Source: Reticulascus tulasneorum (taxonomy: Eukaryota; Ascomycota; Sordariomycetes; Glomerellales; Reticulascaceae). Taken from it: a stretch of 64,000 nt of DNA. The notes under the pieces were generated by a model. It ran no database searches. It saw nothing but the letters and a program-made list of their open reading frames with translations, and was not told where the DNA came from. Below are positions 1 through 11,223 of this stretch, piece after piece. The translations under genes were made by a program, and so were the position numbers. The DNA is taken from assembly GCA_001557505.1 (NCBI GenBank), contig LSAX01000007.1, positions 2,294,001 to 2,358,000 on the forward strand, in the 5' to 3' direction. Each line of letters opens with the position of its first letter. Position 1 is the first letter of the stretch.

Positions 1-1241
1 GCGTACGGTATCTGCCTACAAGTGGTTTCACTCGCGGGGTGATTCGCTGACATCATGTCTGCCAAAACCATGAGATCTTCTGTCCGGACGACAGAAAAAT
101 GCCATCCCAGCCCGAGATGTCGACGCCTTACCCGAGATGACAGTCGAACACTTTATCGATACATGCAATAATAAGTCGGTACCTATATACAGCCTGCCTG
201 ATAGCCGGGGGTGCCTTATGCGTATAGTACTACATAACTATATCTACCGCCGGTAGTTCCAGCCGTACCGGGGCGAGATCGACTGTGATCGCTTTATCTG
301 CAAATTCATTATACCGCAGGACCTACCTTATGAAGGCCAACCCTCCCAGTCAACTATCAATAGCATTCTCTCCATGAATCGAGCTATCTGCACTGGAGTC
401 GAAATACGACGCCACTGGTATGAAAGGCAGCTTGTATTAGGTCAGAGAGTTTATGGAGTAATGAGATCAGTTAAAGATTGCAGCCTCCATATCCTACAGC
501 CGCTATTCCAAGCGTTACTCATCATTATTTCTCCCGAATATTACTACGACGAAGACTCAAAGACAGTTGGCAGGCTTCCCCCTCCGCCTTACACCTATTT
601 GCGTCTTTACCTACCTAATCACCTGCGAGACCTTGGCGTGGGCAGGAAAGGTTCCAACCCACCAGAATTTAGGAGCCCTCTATGATTCTCTGCGTCTTGG
701 GTACGATGATGAGATGCTAGACTGGAGGCCTGTACTAGAATCAACTTGTATTTCGTTGCTCATGGGTTCGCTGGCATTCTCTGCAGTGCATCCTCGGACG
801 ATATGTCAACGGTTCCAGCCAGTTCCATAGTCGCCACAGTCGGCGACATACTTCCCGGGCTGCTGGCCAGCAAGCACCGCGCACATGAGTTCGAGATTTC
901 CCCAGCTAGCTACGTCCAGTATGTCTGACGGGAAGATTATTACCATAATATGAGCTGGGTGTATTTCTTTTTTGAGCTGGTCGCTGTAATCAATGTTGGG
1001 TGCTTTGGAGCCTCGGCGTGGATGGTCGTGGATGTCGCTGCGCCTTCCATGAGCCACAAATTCTGGCAGTTGGTTGCGTTCAGGTTCCCTCTATTGCTTA
1101 AGCATGGCTGCAGCTGGGAGCTGCAGCCTGCATAACAAGATACTCAACCCAGGGTCTCGGTGCGGAAACCGCTCTTAGCTCTGTGCCCAGAAGCCTATTG
1201 CCTGGTCTTGTCGGTAGCTCGCGTCGACGGTGTAAAGATAA
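1..1241. other. unassigned sequence upstream of NLR relic
   Basis: I see no supportable gene here. Short overlapping frames exist (best at 567-830 and 746-928, plus strand). They keep protein-like composition in turn, as if one old coding sequence had been frameshifted near 750-800. I recognise no family and no terminal repeats. Confidence 0.3.
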
Positions 1242-4200
1242 TGAATCCTGTATCGATATATCTCGGCATCGCGGGCCTTCTACCTCTGATTGCTACTGTC
1301 TTCTTGAAAGCAAAGAAATACTACGAGGACGTTAACGGCGCGAGGTCATCAGTTGCCCTCCTCATCACTGAGCTCGAGGCGCTTGAGTCCACACTAATCA
1401 ACTCAACAAACTTCTCGACAAAGACAGGAAGTGCAGTCTAAGCAGCTGCATAGACCAGAAGTTGGATTTGCGGACATGTTCAACAGCATGTGAGGCCAAG
1501 CTGAAGGCTTTGGCCCTCAAGCTTGGCCTGACAGCCAGCGATCGCATCAACCGCCTCTTCTGGCCGCTGAGCCAAGGGGAGCAGTGGAAGACAGTGCAGG
1601 AAATCCGGGCTTTCACCTTGTGGAATAATAACCCCTATATATCAAATTAAGCCTACGCTTTTCAACAAACAGTCACCACTTTGGGTGGATGGTCCAGTTG
1701 GTAGTAACAGCCATCTGGATATTAATCCACCCACTGGCAGGATAGGCGGCTGGCTCTCGTGCTAGCTGGTCGCCTTTAATGACTGTGCAAAAACCTGCTA
1801 AGACTCTCGTCATTTACCCCGGATTGGTACCCCGGCCCCCCCTCAAAGGTACATCAGAGAGTCGACCCAGCAAGCAGGTTTTTCGTAGGCTCCGGATTCG
1901 ATCATGGAGCCGAGCTTTTTGCTTTTTCTTTTTTCTATATTTGTTTTCACAACCAAACGTCCTGCATTAAGATGCTTTGTGTTGTGCTATCTAGCTTCTC
2001 CTTAGATTTTTGGACGGTTCTATTGTTGAGTTCATGAGGCTTATGCAGTTCGCCTGTCGGTGGACGGTGTCCACTTACTTTTCCCAGACAGTCGACATCG
2101 TGATGAAGACCATGGGCCAGCAGCTTCAACAGTTCGAGAGGCTTCAGGTCATCGAAGAGGAACAAAGTGATCGAGTGGATATGGTGGATCACAACCAGAA
2201 ACACCATGCTCTCAGGGCGACGAGGGTTCGGGACATACCCTTGGTTGTTGCGCCCATCCGAATACATCGCCCGGCGCGACGATCACGACTCTTCCAATAT
2301 TCTTTGTTGATATGGAAATTCGGGCACTGGAAAGACGGTTCTCACGTGAGTCTTTGTTCCCCCAGCTCGTGCAAAGAGAGAAAGCCGATGTGTCCCAGGT
2401 CTGTGGTTGTCGACGATGTTCTTGATACGATGTCGCTGAAATCGGCGTGCCCCGTTGCGTTCGTTTACTTTGACTATCAAGCCCCGGCCTCTCAGACAGC
2501 CATATCAGCACTCTCTTCTATTCCCAGACAGCTTGCTGCGGGCTTCGAGACAATGCCCATTCCTATCCAGGCCGCGTATGAGGCTCATCTTCAAACCGGG
2601 TGGGCCATGACCATGCACGAGATACAGCGTCTGATTCTATCCATGGCCGACCTCTCGGAGCGACTCTACATTATTATTGATGCCCTCGATGAATGCGAGG
2701 GGCGGCAGAGAAAGGGGATTCTCAATGCGCTGAAGAAACTCACCGAGAGTTCGTCTGTCCGACTGTTCGCGACAGGGTGACCTCATATCCACGAATTTGA
2801 TGCATTTCAGTCGCACACTGAGCTGAAAGATGGAAGCAGACGATGTGGACCTCAAGACATGCATTTATCACGAACTTGATCGGGGAGGTATCATAGATCT
2901 TGTCGGCGAGGATTCATAGCAAAGACCACGGAGAAGCTTGTCAGCACCGCCGGTGGCATGAAAGTCTACCCTCCGCACAGTAGTTGAAGCCTCTCTTGTC
3001 AGTCCTTTGTCTCAATATGCTGACAAAACTCTAGGTTTATTCTTCCCATTCTTTAAGTCCGCAATATCGTCAGCGAGCCCCACGGTTGGCGACATGGGGA
3101 TTGCCTTAGAGTCGCTGTCGACCAGCCTACCCCATGCATACGAGGAGACCGTGCCTCGCATACAGAGGCTACCCGAAAGTCGCGCCAAGCTCGGCATGGG
3201 TATGCTTTGCGCGACGACCGTCAGCGGCATCCGAGCTCCAGGATATTCTATCCATGAGAGACGGCTGAAGAATTAGAGACGCAAAGAACCAGTCGTTACT
3301 CAAAGTGCTTGTTGAGTGTCGTCAGGGCCTGGTGTTGGTGGACGACAAGTCCCGGACAGTGCATTTCACACATTACACGGTGCAGGAATACATTGCGATG
3401 AATGCGAATTTGCCATTCCCTCATGCCGAGAAAGAACTTTCACCTACCTGTCTCACCTACATGATGCTTCCCGAGCTCAGCTCAAGACCGGCATACAGCT
3501 TCGAGGATCTGCAGAGTCGCATGGAAAGTCACCCATTCGCGTCCTATGCTGGCCTTCACTGGAAGACTCACGCACGGCTGGTCGATAGCCAGCTGGATAT
3601 CTACAGACTTGTCCTGGAGGTCTCGAGGTCCTGCAACATGCGGGCCGTCCTGAAGCAGGCGTCGGCGTATCTGGATAGCTATCGTTGGACATACTGCCAA
3701 CCCGAGGAGTGTCTCAGCATGTCGGCATTGCACTGCGCTAGCTGGGCAGGCTCGAAAGCATCGCGGACGACCTTCTGGTCTCCAGGGAAGCTGCATCGAT
3801 CAATCTGCAGACTCCCATAGGCACCACGACCCTCATCCTTTCAACCTCGTGCGGCTACCGCTCGATCACGCAAACGCTTCTTGACCAAGAGGCCGACCCC
3901 TACCTATGCAACTGGTATGGCAATACGTTGCACTGCGCCGCCGAGGCCGGAGAGTCAGTGGCCGTTCAGTAGCTGGTGAGCTATGGCATGCCTCCCGGTG
4001 CAGACCCGAGGTACCCTCGGCTGCCCATCCTGTGCACGATCGACAACGACTGCGTCAAGGCCTTCATGAATCTCATCGGCCTGGGAGCCGATCTGTCTGG
4101 CGAGAGCGTTGAGGGAGGCGCGGGCACCTATTACCAACGCGAGAAGAATTTTTTGCACTATGCCGCCATCGGCGAGGCCTCGGGCATCACACGACTGATT

Positions 4201-4428
4201 CTCGAGCGAAAGCTACTCGGCATCGACAAGCAGTGCTCTCGTGGCCGGACGGCCCTGCACTATGCCGCTTGGCACGGCTCCCTGGAAACCGTCCGCGTCC
4301 TGTTGGAGTCAGGGGCGGATACCTCCATCGAGGACCGAAATGGGGCGACCGCCTTAGACATCCCACAAGGAGGTCCGAGGGGGCAGGCGGCGCTAGATAT
4401 CATGTCGCTCTACGCACCAAGAAAATAG
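1242..4428 (+). pseudogene. decayed STAND/NLR gene: fungal STAND N-terminus, NACHT, ankyrin repeats
   Basis: The pieces occur in the order of a fungal NACHT-ankyrin protein but in shifting frames. 1242-1650 matches the fungal STAND N-terminal domain (start MNPVSIYLGIAGLLPL, later the FWPLS/EIRAFTLW region). 2100-2780 is a NACHT domain with a clear Walker B (LYIIIDALDEC). 3007-3240 is the post-NACHT helical region (RLPESRAKLGMGML). 3305-3750 is the segment before the ankyrins (TVHFTHYTVQEY). 3751-4428 carries ankyrin repeats (TALHYAAWHGSLETVRVLLESGAD). Lesions: frame changes near 1445, 2780, 3240 and 3750, an in-frame TAG at 3970-3972 that would be CAG before a C-to-T change, and loss of the P-loop. 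Between 1650 and 2010 the coding signal is gone. Intact relatives are intracellular NLR-like proteins used in non-self recognition and programmed cell death. This copy cannot make a full protein. Domain calls are confident; the exact number of lesions is approximate. Confidence 0.8.
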
Positions 4429-5163
4429 GCGTGCCTTTGTAGTTTCTCACGGCTTTTACTCCAGAAGTCGAAGACAAGTCGGCGGGAAAGACATCCAGGC
4501 AGGGATATCCCCCTCAACCGTCCGAAGGTAATGCTTTCGAACCAGACTCACCTGCATACCCCACAAAGAGCCCAAGCAAGATTCCGAAGTTCGCCGCTTG
4601 ATATAGCCAGGCGTAACTTCTAGATGTCTCACGCATCAACACCAATATTCCATCCACGACGATCCACCTCATAGGTCAAGCATTTCGGAAATCCAGGTCG
4701 CAATCTCTATGTTAATATTCATATATACTCCATATACCGTAACACTACTCCCACTTACGCAAACTTAATCTACAGGGTCAGAGCTGGATCAAAGCGTTGT
4801 TAACACTTTACTCAAAGCTCAAAGCTCAGCCATCAAACAAGGCCAAATCTATTGACAGAGTCAGCGTTCAAACGTAAAAGTTACAAGCTATAGACAGACA
4901 AACTCAGCCTCAGCAGTAGGCTCAGGTCTTCAAGATACCAATCTACCACAAAGGAGCACAAGTCAGCCGATTTCAGCAAGCTCTAAAGCGGACGGTAAGG
5001 TACAGCATCAGGCAAGCTAGGGAGTATTGGATATGCGTTACGAGTATTCGGGCGCATATTAGCCCAGTACCGCGCGCGTATATTCCTTAGCTACGAACAG
5101 TCGTAGTGCTTGTAGTGCCGGTCCTAGCACGGCCAAACAAATATGCTTGGGTATTAAATCATA
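4429..5163. other. gene-free interval
   Basis: No open frame of note. The sequence is A-rich with short redundant words (CAAAGCTCAAAGCTCAG near 4815) and looks like old non-coding or transposon-derived DNA. I could identify no element boundaries. Confidence 0.3.
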
Positions 5164-5964
5164 TCAATGTCGAGCGGGTTTACTCGCAGTATTCTCAAAA
5201 CCAATTGTGCCATCCTTCTTCACATCAACCCCTTGGAAGAAATCCTGCTTCATGTCGTGGAGATAGGCGCTCAGTATTTGCTCGAACTTGTTGTGCTGCA
5301 CAATCACCTCTCTCCTGCGTTCTTCAACCGTTTGCTCGATGTCTTTGAGGATTCCTTCCTGCTCAATAATCTCGTTGAATCCCTTCTCGTCAAACGTTAG
5401 ACGAAGCCTCAGGAGGTCTTCCACCACTGCCCTGACCGCAGGCAGCCAAAAAGGTGCCGACTTTTCGAGGGCGTCTGAATAAAGCCAATTGGTCAATTCC
5501 GGGATGGCGAAGGGCCACCAGTATCGTTTCCTGCGCTTATCGAGCTCGAGAATCTGCCCATTTAAGGCCATAAAGAGGTTCCAATACTCCGCCTTGAGTT
5601 GATTTACCCTGGCCATTTCAGCCATAATCTCTCTTTGAGTAATTTTCACGGGTCGGGATTCCAGCTTGTATCGAGGTGTGGCTTTTGCGGTCGTGTCGTG
5701 CTTCGTGTTCTCGCGGCTTTCACGGCTACCGCCAGACTGATCTCTCGTGTGTATGCCCGATTCGTGCCATCTCGACCGCGACCTTCTCGGTATGGAGGCG
5801 GCGATGGGGGGATGACCCTGTACGAGGCATGCTGTCCGATTTCGCAGGATTGTCGTGAATTGGGGGAGGTTTCTGAGTAGTCGTGGTGGCATGTCGAATG
5901 CGAGAGATTTGGGACGGACCTGGTTATCACGACTGGGACGTGGACGCGACCAAACAACGAGCAA
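5164..5964 (-). CDS. hypothetical coiled-coil protein
   Basis: Single-exon frame of 266 codons. The N-terminal 90 residues are basic, rich in Arg, Ser and Pro, and look disordered. The C-terminal half (about 105-255) is charged and helical with coiled-coil spacing, including MAEMARVNQLKAEYWNLF and the EIIEQEGILKDIEQTVEERR region, plus a Trp-rich patch (YWWPFAIPELTNWLY). No signal peptide or membrane span is visible. A second Met at residue 25 (5892) starts a basic, hydroxylated stretch that could act as a mitochondrial presequence, so the start is uncertain. I do not recognise a family. The composition of the second half makes a real gene likely. It ends just downstream of the NLR relic and its neighbours give no functional hint. 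Confidence 0.55.
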   Translation of the reverse strand: MLVVWSRPRPSRDNQVRPKSLAFDMPPRLLRNLPQFTTILRNRTACLVQGHPPIAASIPRRSRSRWHESGIHTRDQSGGSRESRENTKHDTTAKATPRYKLESRPVKITQREIMAEMARVNQLKAEYWNLFMALNGQILELDKRRKRYWWPFAIPELTNWLYSDALEKSAPFWLPAVRAVVEDLLRLRLTFDEKGFNEIIEQEGILKDIEQTVEERRREVIVQHNKFEQILSAYLHDMKQDFFQGVDVKKDGTIGFENTASKPARH

Positions 5965-6787
5965 TCCGTCCGCCTGTGGGAAGAGTACGCATGTGTCGGG
6001 TCGGAGGGGTTAATATGACCAATTAAAGTACGGTTGCCTCAAAGGGGCTGTTAGCTGCTGGTGTCACCTGGCAGCAAGTTATTTATCTCGATTACCCCTC
6101 CGCTCACGTGCCATCCTGATAAGCCAACCGACTACCACGTAGGTACTGAGCGTCTCGCGACAGAACATGGTCTTTCAAGGACCCCAAACTGTAAAGCGAT
6201 CAAACCCCGCCTTTGAAGGTCAGGTAATATATCTTTATAGCTGTAAGGTAGAGGTAAGAGGAAAATAAAAAGGGAGAAAGAGGGCGGCGCCTCTTAGTTA
6301 ATCAGTTACGGGGCTCTCTGTCAACAGCTTAGCCGCATGCGCTGCCAGCCTTGCCTGAGGTGAAACCAACGCAAGTCCCAGTTCAACTATCCCATCTCCC
6401 TCCCAATTTCTGCTATGGATTACAGGGCCACTCCGCGAGTGGAATTTTGTGAGCCACAGCGTGAAAACCTCGTATTTTTTGACGCATGGGAGACACCACA
6501 GGTTAGTAGCCAAACCTATCATTAATGTTGCCAACGGGTCTCACGTTTCTTAGGGCGACATCAAATGTCGACGCGGACAGTTAAACACGTATGATGTGGA
6601 GTCTTGGCTCACTCTCCAGGTCCGGCCAAGAGCAGCTTTTAAAGATGGCGATATGCCGCTGACTTTCTCAGAACCAGTATTGCATCACAGACGATGATGG
6701 AGACATTAACCCTCGACGGTTACGACTAAGGGTGATGTAGGAGCTCTTACATCCTGGAACCCAGCCCAGTACGCAGCTCACACATAA
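5965..6787. other. intergenic region upstream of CorA-like gene
   Basis: No convincing coding sequence. The 78-codon minus frame at 6298-6534 has no recognisable content. The missing N-terminal exon(s) of the CorA-like gene could lie in the right-hand part, around 6650-6790, but I could not join them. Confidence 0.3.
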
Positions 6788-8159
6788 GTCTATAACAGCT
6801 GTTCCATTCATCGACGGAAACAAAAGTTCGCATTTGGCCTCTCACGCACTACCTTCAACCTTGTAGCGGAACAGTTTGAGCTGCATCCACTAACTTACAC
6901 ACACCTTTTCGGTATCGACGGAGCATTCGCTTGCTACTTCGATAAGGACCCCATTGGAAAGAAGGATCTTAGGAGACTGAGTGCCTATATATTAGTGTCC
7001 GCTTTCTCTCTCCGATGCTAACGGAGTGACCCAGAACTGGTGTGCAAAACGCCGTCCGCAAAGGCTATTGCCACCGATGGCATGAGCATGTGCTACGACC
7101 CTGCTTACAGTTGCACCAGACTTCTTCTTCACGGTATCTATCGAGATGACTGGGACATTATGGTGGAGCATCTGATATCGAATGCCAGGTCAGGATTAAT
7201 CACTCACCCGTTGGCAGTCCCCGTTTTGCTCTATGTCAATCGTCTCTACAACGTTGAGACGTACAGAAAGGAAGTTGACAAATATATCTTCGACACGGAG
7301 AAAGAAATCGGCGTGGCGAGCCCGTCCGTGCTAGAGAAGACTGACGCGCAGCCGGCCGGTCCTTCATTTCCAAACAAGGCAAGCTTTTCTAGCAAGTCAG
7401 GAATCTTTGTCAAGCGACTTCATTCCTACCTTACTGCATTAGCTATCTTAGGGAACGTTATGCGAGTAAACGAGCGCTACTGCGGCTATCTTCAAGACGC
7501 TCTCCAACACTTTGACCAACTTCACGTGCAACTGCCTGAAGGGGCGCATCAGGAACTGCGTCACCGGCTCGAAATCACCAGCCATTCCTCTGACCACATC
7601 GTTTCTCATATCCAGGCACTCCGAGACCGCGCTCAAATACAGACCGACCTTGTAAGTCATACTATTAGAAGCAGCCCCTTGGCACGCATTGGCAGTTCAT
7701 TTGCGCTAACAATCGACGCCAACGAAGGTCTTCAGCTTGATATCGCAAGAGGAAAATAGGATTAGCCGGTCTGTCGCTGAAGATACCTCTGCTGTGGCTG
7801 TTGCCGCAAAGCGTGATAGCTCAGCCATGAAGACCATTGCCGTCCTTACAATTATCTTTCTTCCAGCCACGTTTGTAGCGGTAAGTTGTCAGCGAGATCA
7901 CTGGGCGCGTATATAGCCTGTCTGACTGACACTTTGACAGACCGTGTTTGGCATGCCTTTCTTCGACTGGGACGGCAGATCGAGTTCCCGTGTGGTGATT
8001 TCGACCGATATATGGATATACTTTGCTGTGTCGATGCCGTTGACCGCTATGGTTCTGGCATGCTGGACGATTTGGTGGAAACTAGAAGATCGAAAGCACG
8101 AAAGGAACTTGAAACAGGCAAGGACGGACAAAATAAGCCAACTCGGTGATTTCAATTAA
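6788..8159 (+). CDS. CorA-like two-TM membrane protein (5' end unresolved)
   Basis: Four exons fit: up to 6980, 7035-7651, 7728-7880 and 7941-8159. The last two introns are canonical (GTAAGT..AG). The second has a GCTAAC branch sequence, as does the first (6981-7034), which begins GTGCCT. Together they keep one frame of more than 330 codons. The C-terminus is the typical fungal CorA-like arrangement: a long helical stalk (QIQTDL joined to VFSLISQEENRISR), a first TM segment (MKTIAVLTIIFLPATFVA), then FGMPFFDW and a second TM (IYFAVSMPLTAMVLACWTIWW) with a short basic cytosolic tail. Such proteins resemble Mg2+ channels of the CorA group, but fungal members of this subfamily are uncharacterised, so transport is inference. 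The classical GMN motif is replaced by FGM-P. No in-frame ATG exists upstream of the first exon I can read, so an exon is missing or the 5' end is broken. Confidence 0.6.
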
Positions 8160-8848
8160 CTTGGCTACCAATTATCTTTAGTAACATGGAAATAAGCCAG
8201 TTTTATAGCACTATTCTCATACGGGGTCATCTGAAAGGGGGGAAGCATACCGTCTCTTGGTTTCCATGTGACATATCAGTGATTCCAGAAGTAGGTTAAG
8301 ATACGCTTCCTGCGGCCCCGAAGCCAAGTAGCTTTCCAAGGCAACAGATCTTAGGACCTTAACGACTCTAGACTCAGAGAGAGTTCCCATGATGCAAGGT
8401 AGAAAGACGCCACTTGCCAGATTCGCCATCGAGCAGCTGCAATTAGCTGACAAAAGGTGGTGAGCTACGTGGCTCTCATTGTTTGAATTGCAACGGATGA
8501 TTAGCACTGCATCGCATAAATTCCAGCTGAGGCTTGCTGCATAGGCGAGCACTGTCGCGGCACGGGTTGCCCCGGATTTCACACCCAGCTCGTACACACC
8601 CTTCCGGCGACTCTTCGGCTAGGCAGACCTACTTAATAAATGTTATATAATGTAGGGAGTAATAAATAGGTGAATGGGCAGGAAGTTAGCGAGCTTGGCG
8701 CATGAGAACCCTAGTAAGACGGTCAATGTGTTAAGCCGAAGATATATATATCTCGATTCAGCTACTCGATTGCACTCCTCAGCCGCTCTGTACCAGACAA
8801 ACCCCATCCGTTGACAATCTTATGACAGTAGAAGTTCCACAATAAATA

Positions 8849-10705
8849 ATGGAGTTGTTCAAAGGCTCGTCGACTCATCGTCCTCTTATTGAAAATCAGA
8901 TCCGGATTCTGATCCTCGAACAAGGAGCATTCGACGACCCCATCCACTGCCGCCTCAGACACGTCTCTCTGGAGGATGGAATTGTGTACGAAGCCTTATC
9001 ATATGCATGGGGGAATCCAAGCAGTACAGTACCTATCGCCCTCGATGGACAGCCGTATCAAATCACAGTAAACCTCGAGCGTGCATTGCGGTACCTGCGG
9101 CGTCCCAATGTAGATAGGATCCTCTGGGTCGATGCTGTCTGCATCAACCAGCGTGACCTGAAGGAGCGCAGTGCTCAAGTTTGTAAGATGCGAAACATCT
9201 ACGAGCAGGCCGAGCGAGTGGTGATATGGCTTGGTAGCTACGGGTCATATACGAATACGAAAGAGCAAGTTGAATCCGCGTTCCGATACGCGGATCGTCT
9301 TGCCAACTCCCTCGATGACAACTTTGATTGGGAACAGGTTCGTAAGGAATACAAGAAAGCCGGGTCTCCTGTCTGGCAAGACTGCCGTGTTCTCTTCAGC
9401 ATGCTTCTCCGTCCATGGTTTACGAGGACTTGGGTCCTCCAGGAGGTTGCAGTATGTAAGGATCCAAAGGACTTCCTCGGTGGACCTGGCCATCCCATCT
9501 TTGTTTGCGGCGAAACGAGCATCCACTTCTCCATCTTCATCGTAGTCCTCATGGCTTTACAGCGGCTAGTATACTACGTAGGCCCTGTCACCAAGGACAA
9601 GAGCTACTACGACCAGGCAGTGTGTATCTATGAGTTCCGTCGCCTCCGGAACGAGCTCATTACCGGAGAAGCCCATATGACTCCCGTGGAGATGTTGATA
9701 AGGTTCCTAGCTATGGGCACGCAGTTTACGGCCACCGATGAGCGAGATAAGATATACGCCTTCTTGGGTCTCCTGCCGCCTAATAGTCTCCCATCTGCAC
9801 TCGAACCCAGTTACGAAAAGCGTGCGTCGCAGGTCTTTTGGGACTACGGAGTGTATATGCTGAAAGAGTCCCAATGCGTTGATATCTTGCGGTGTTGCTC
9901 CGGCATTCAGCGGGATACTCCCTCTTGGGTACCCGACTGGGCATCAGGGGATCGACTTGTCAGCTTTAACGCGGCCAAGATGTCTCATATACGGTTGTTG
10001 GAGGACAACAAAAAAATTGAAGTTGACTGCATGTTTCTGTCGGTGGTGGAGACGGTCATTCATCCGGTGCACATAAGCGCCAAACCTGAGGACTTTCTCT
10101 ACGCCCAGGCAGATGAATCTGGTCAGCTCACTGCCAGATCGGTGGAGTCTTTGACAAATTTTTCCCAAACTATGGTAGCGGTATACTCTGCTCTTTTGAG
10201 TATCGAGAAGTCTGTTTTTGGCTGTCGAGCTCTTGACGCTCCCAGAATGGTCCAGTCCTGGATTGACTACCTCTGTACCCCGTTCGACAAAACATCGCCT
10301 CATAATTTCGGACGATTCTCCAAGGAGCAATTGTACTCGAAGTTGATGAACATTGAATCGGACACACTCGGAAAGGATTTCTTGGATTTCAAGTTTATCG
10401 AAGCAATGGGCACCTTTATTCACATGATTTGGTTGAAATTCAGGCGGTCATCCTGGCAGGACACCAAGGGCGGACATGGAGCTCCCATTGAGTACCATGT
10501 ACGGCCCGCACCCAACGACCGCGTTTGCCATATTCGTGGCTCTCTCGGTACGTTCATCTTGCGGCCCGAGGGCCCTGAGTACAGGATTATAGGGACGGCG
10601 GGAGGAAAGATTTCCGAATCAGGGGTGGACGAAGAAGACTTAATGAAATGGAAAGAATTTTGGGACGGAAACAAGGCCAAGACGCAACGTATCATTATCC
10701 ATTAA
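8849..10705 (+). CDS. HET-domain protein 1
   Basis: Intact single-exon gene, 618 residues. The HET (heterokaryon incompatibility) domain spans about residues 45-215, with the three conserved blocks visible: YEALSYAWGNPSS, RILWVDAVCINQRD and the AERVVIWLG stretch, followed by TRTWVLQEVA. The C-terminal half (DERDKIYAFLGLL, DTPSWVPDWAS, then a divergent tail) follows the usual plan of fungal HET proteins. HET proteins trigger growth arrest or cell death when incompatible hyphae fuse or a partner NLR signals; that role is known for a few family members and inferred here. A TATATATAT stretch lies at about 8743-8751, roughly 100 bp before the ATG. Neighbouring HET genes and an NLR relic fit an allorecognition region. 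No TM or signal peptide is seen. Confidence 0.9.
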   Translation: MELFKGSSTHRPLIENQIRILILEQGAFDDPIHCRLRHVSLEDGIVYEALSYAWGNPSSTVPIALDGQPYQITVNLERALRYLRRPNVDRILWVDAVCINQRDLKERSAQVCKMRNIYEQAERVVIWLGSYGSYTNTKEQVESAFRYADRLANSLDDNFDWEQVRKEYKKAGSPVWQDCRVLFSMLLRPWFTRTWVLQEVAVCKDPKDFLGGPGHPIFVCGETSIHFSIFIVVLMALQRLVYYVGPVTKDKSYYDQAVCIYEFRRLRNELITGEAHMTPVEMLIRFLAMGTQFTATDERDKIYAFLGLLPPNSLPSALEPSYEKRASQVFWDYGVYMLKESQCVDILRCCSGIQRDTPSWVPDWASGDRLVSFNAAKMSHIRLLEDNKKIEVDCMFLSVVETVIHPVHISAKPEDFLYAQADESGQLTARSVESLTNFSQTMVAVYSALLSIEKSVFGCRALDAPRMVQSWIDYLCTPFDKTSPHNFGRFSKEQLYSKLMNIESDTLGKDFLDFKFIEAMGTFIHMIWLKFRRSSWQDTKGGHGAPIEYHVRPAPNDRVCHIRGSLGTFILRPEGPEYRIIGTAGGKISESGVDEEDLMKWKEFWDGNKAKTQRIIIH

Positions 10706-11223
10706 GATATGTGGCAGAATCGAAGGCATGGTAAGAGACCATATTTGACTGGCATGGAGGACGAACGACCACAGAGGCAGGAGATTCCGCAAGCGTTCAA
10801 TAACGATTCCGAAACTGACTCCCTCGTTTCTCGGTCTCTTTTCTGAAGTTCTACTGGAAGGTCCGGTGAAGAAATCGAGATCCTTCATTATTGAGAGTTC
10901 CGCGATGGAGCTGACGCCGGCATGTCTGGGGATGGCCTGCCAAACCCGAGCCTGCGCCACCGCGTTTTAATAGATAATGATGTGGTTGCTTAATGTGAGA
11001 GTTATTCTGGTCCGAATGAAAAAGGATCTTGGTTACGTTTACATACTAAATTCTGTTTCCTAGCCTCTAAGCAAGTTCACCGTAGCTAATGGTAATTACC
11101 ACGACGTCTGTGCCGATGACACTGCTGTGACTAAGTCATTTGTATAAGTAAACACCGCAATGACTGCAGCGGGGATGTGGACTATGCTTAACCTAATTCA
11201 TCAAAGAAGATTCTGGAAAACAT
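10706..11223. other. convergent intergenic region
   Basis: Separates the ends of two convergent HET genes. The 106-codon minus frame at 10640-10960 overlaps the HET1 end and has no recognisable content. Nothing else is supportable. Confidence 0.4.

Noticed and set aside
8217..8597. 126-codon minus frame after the CorA-like gene
   Set aside because: No recognisable motif, no supporting context; could be real but nothing supports it.
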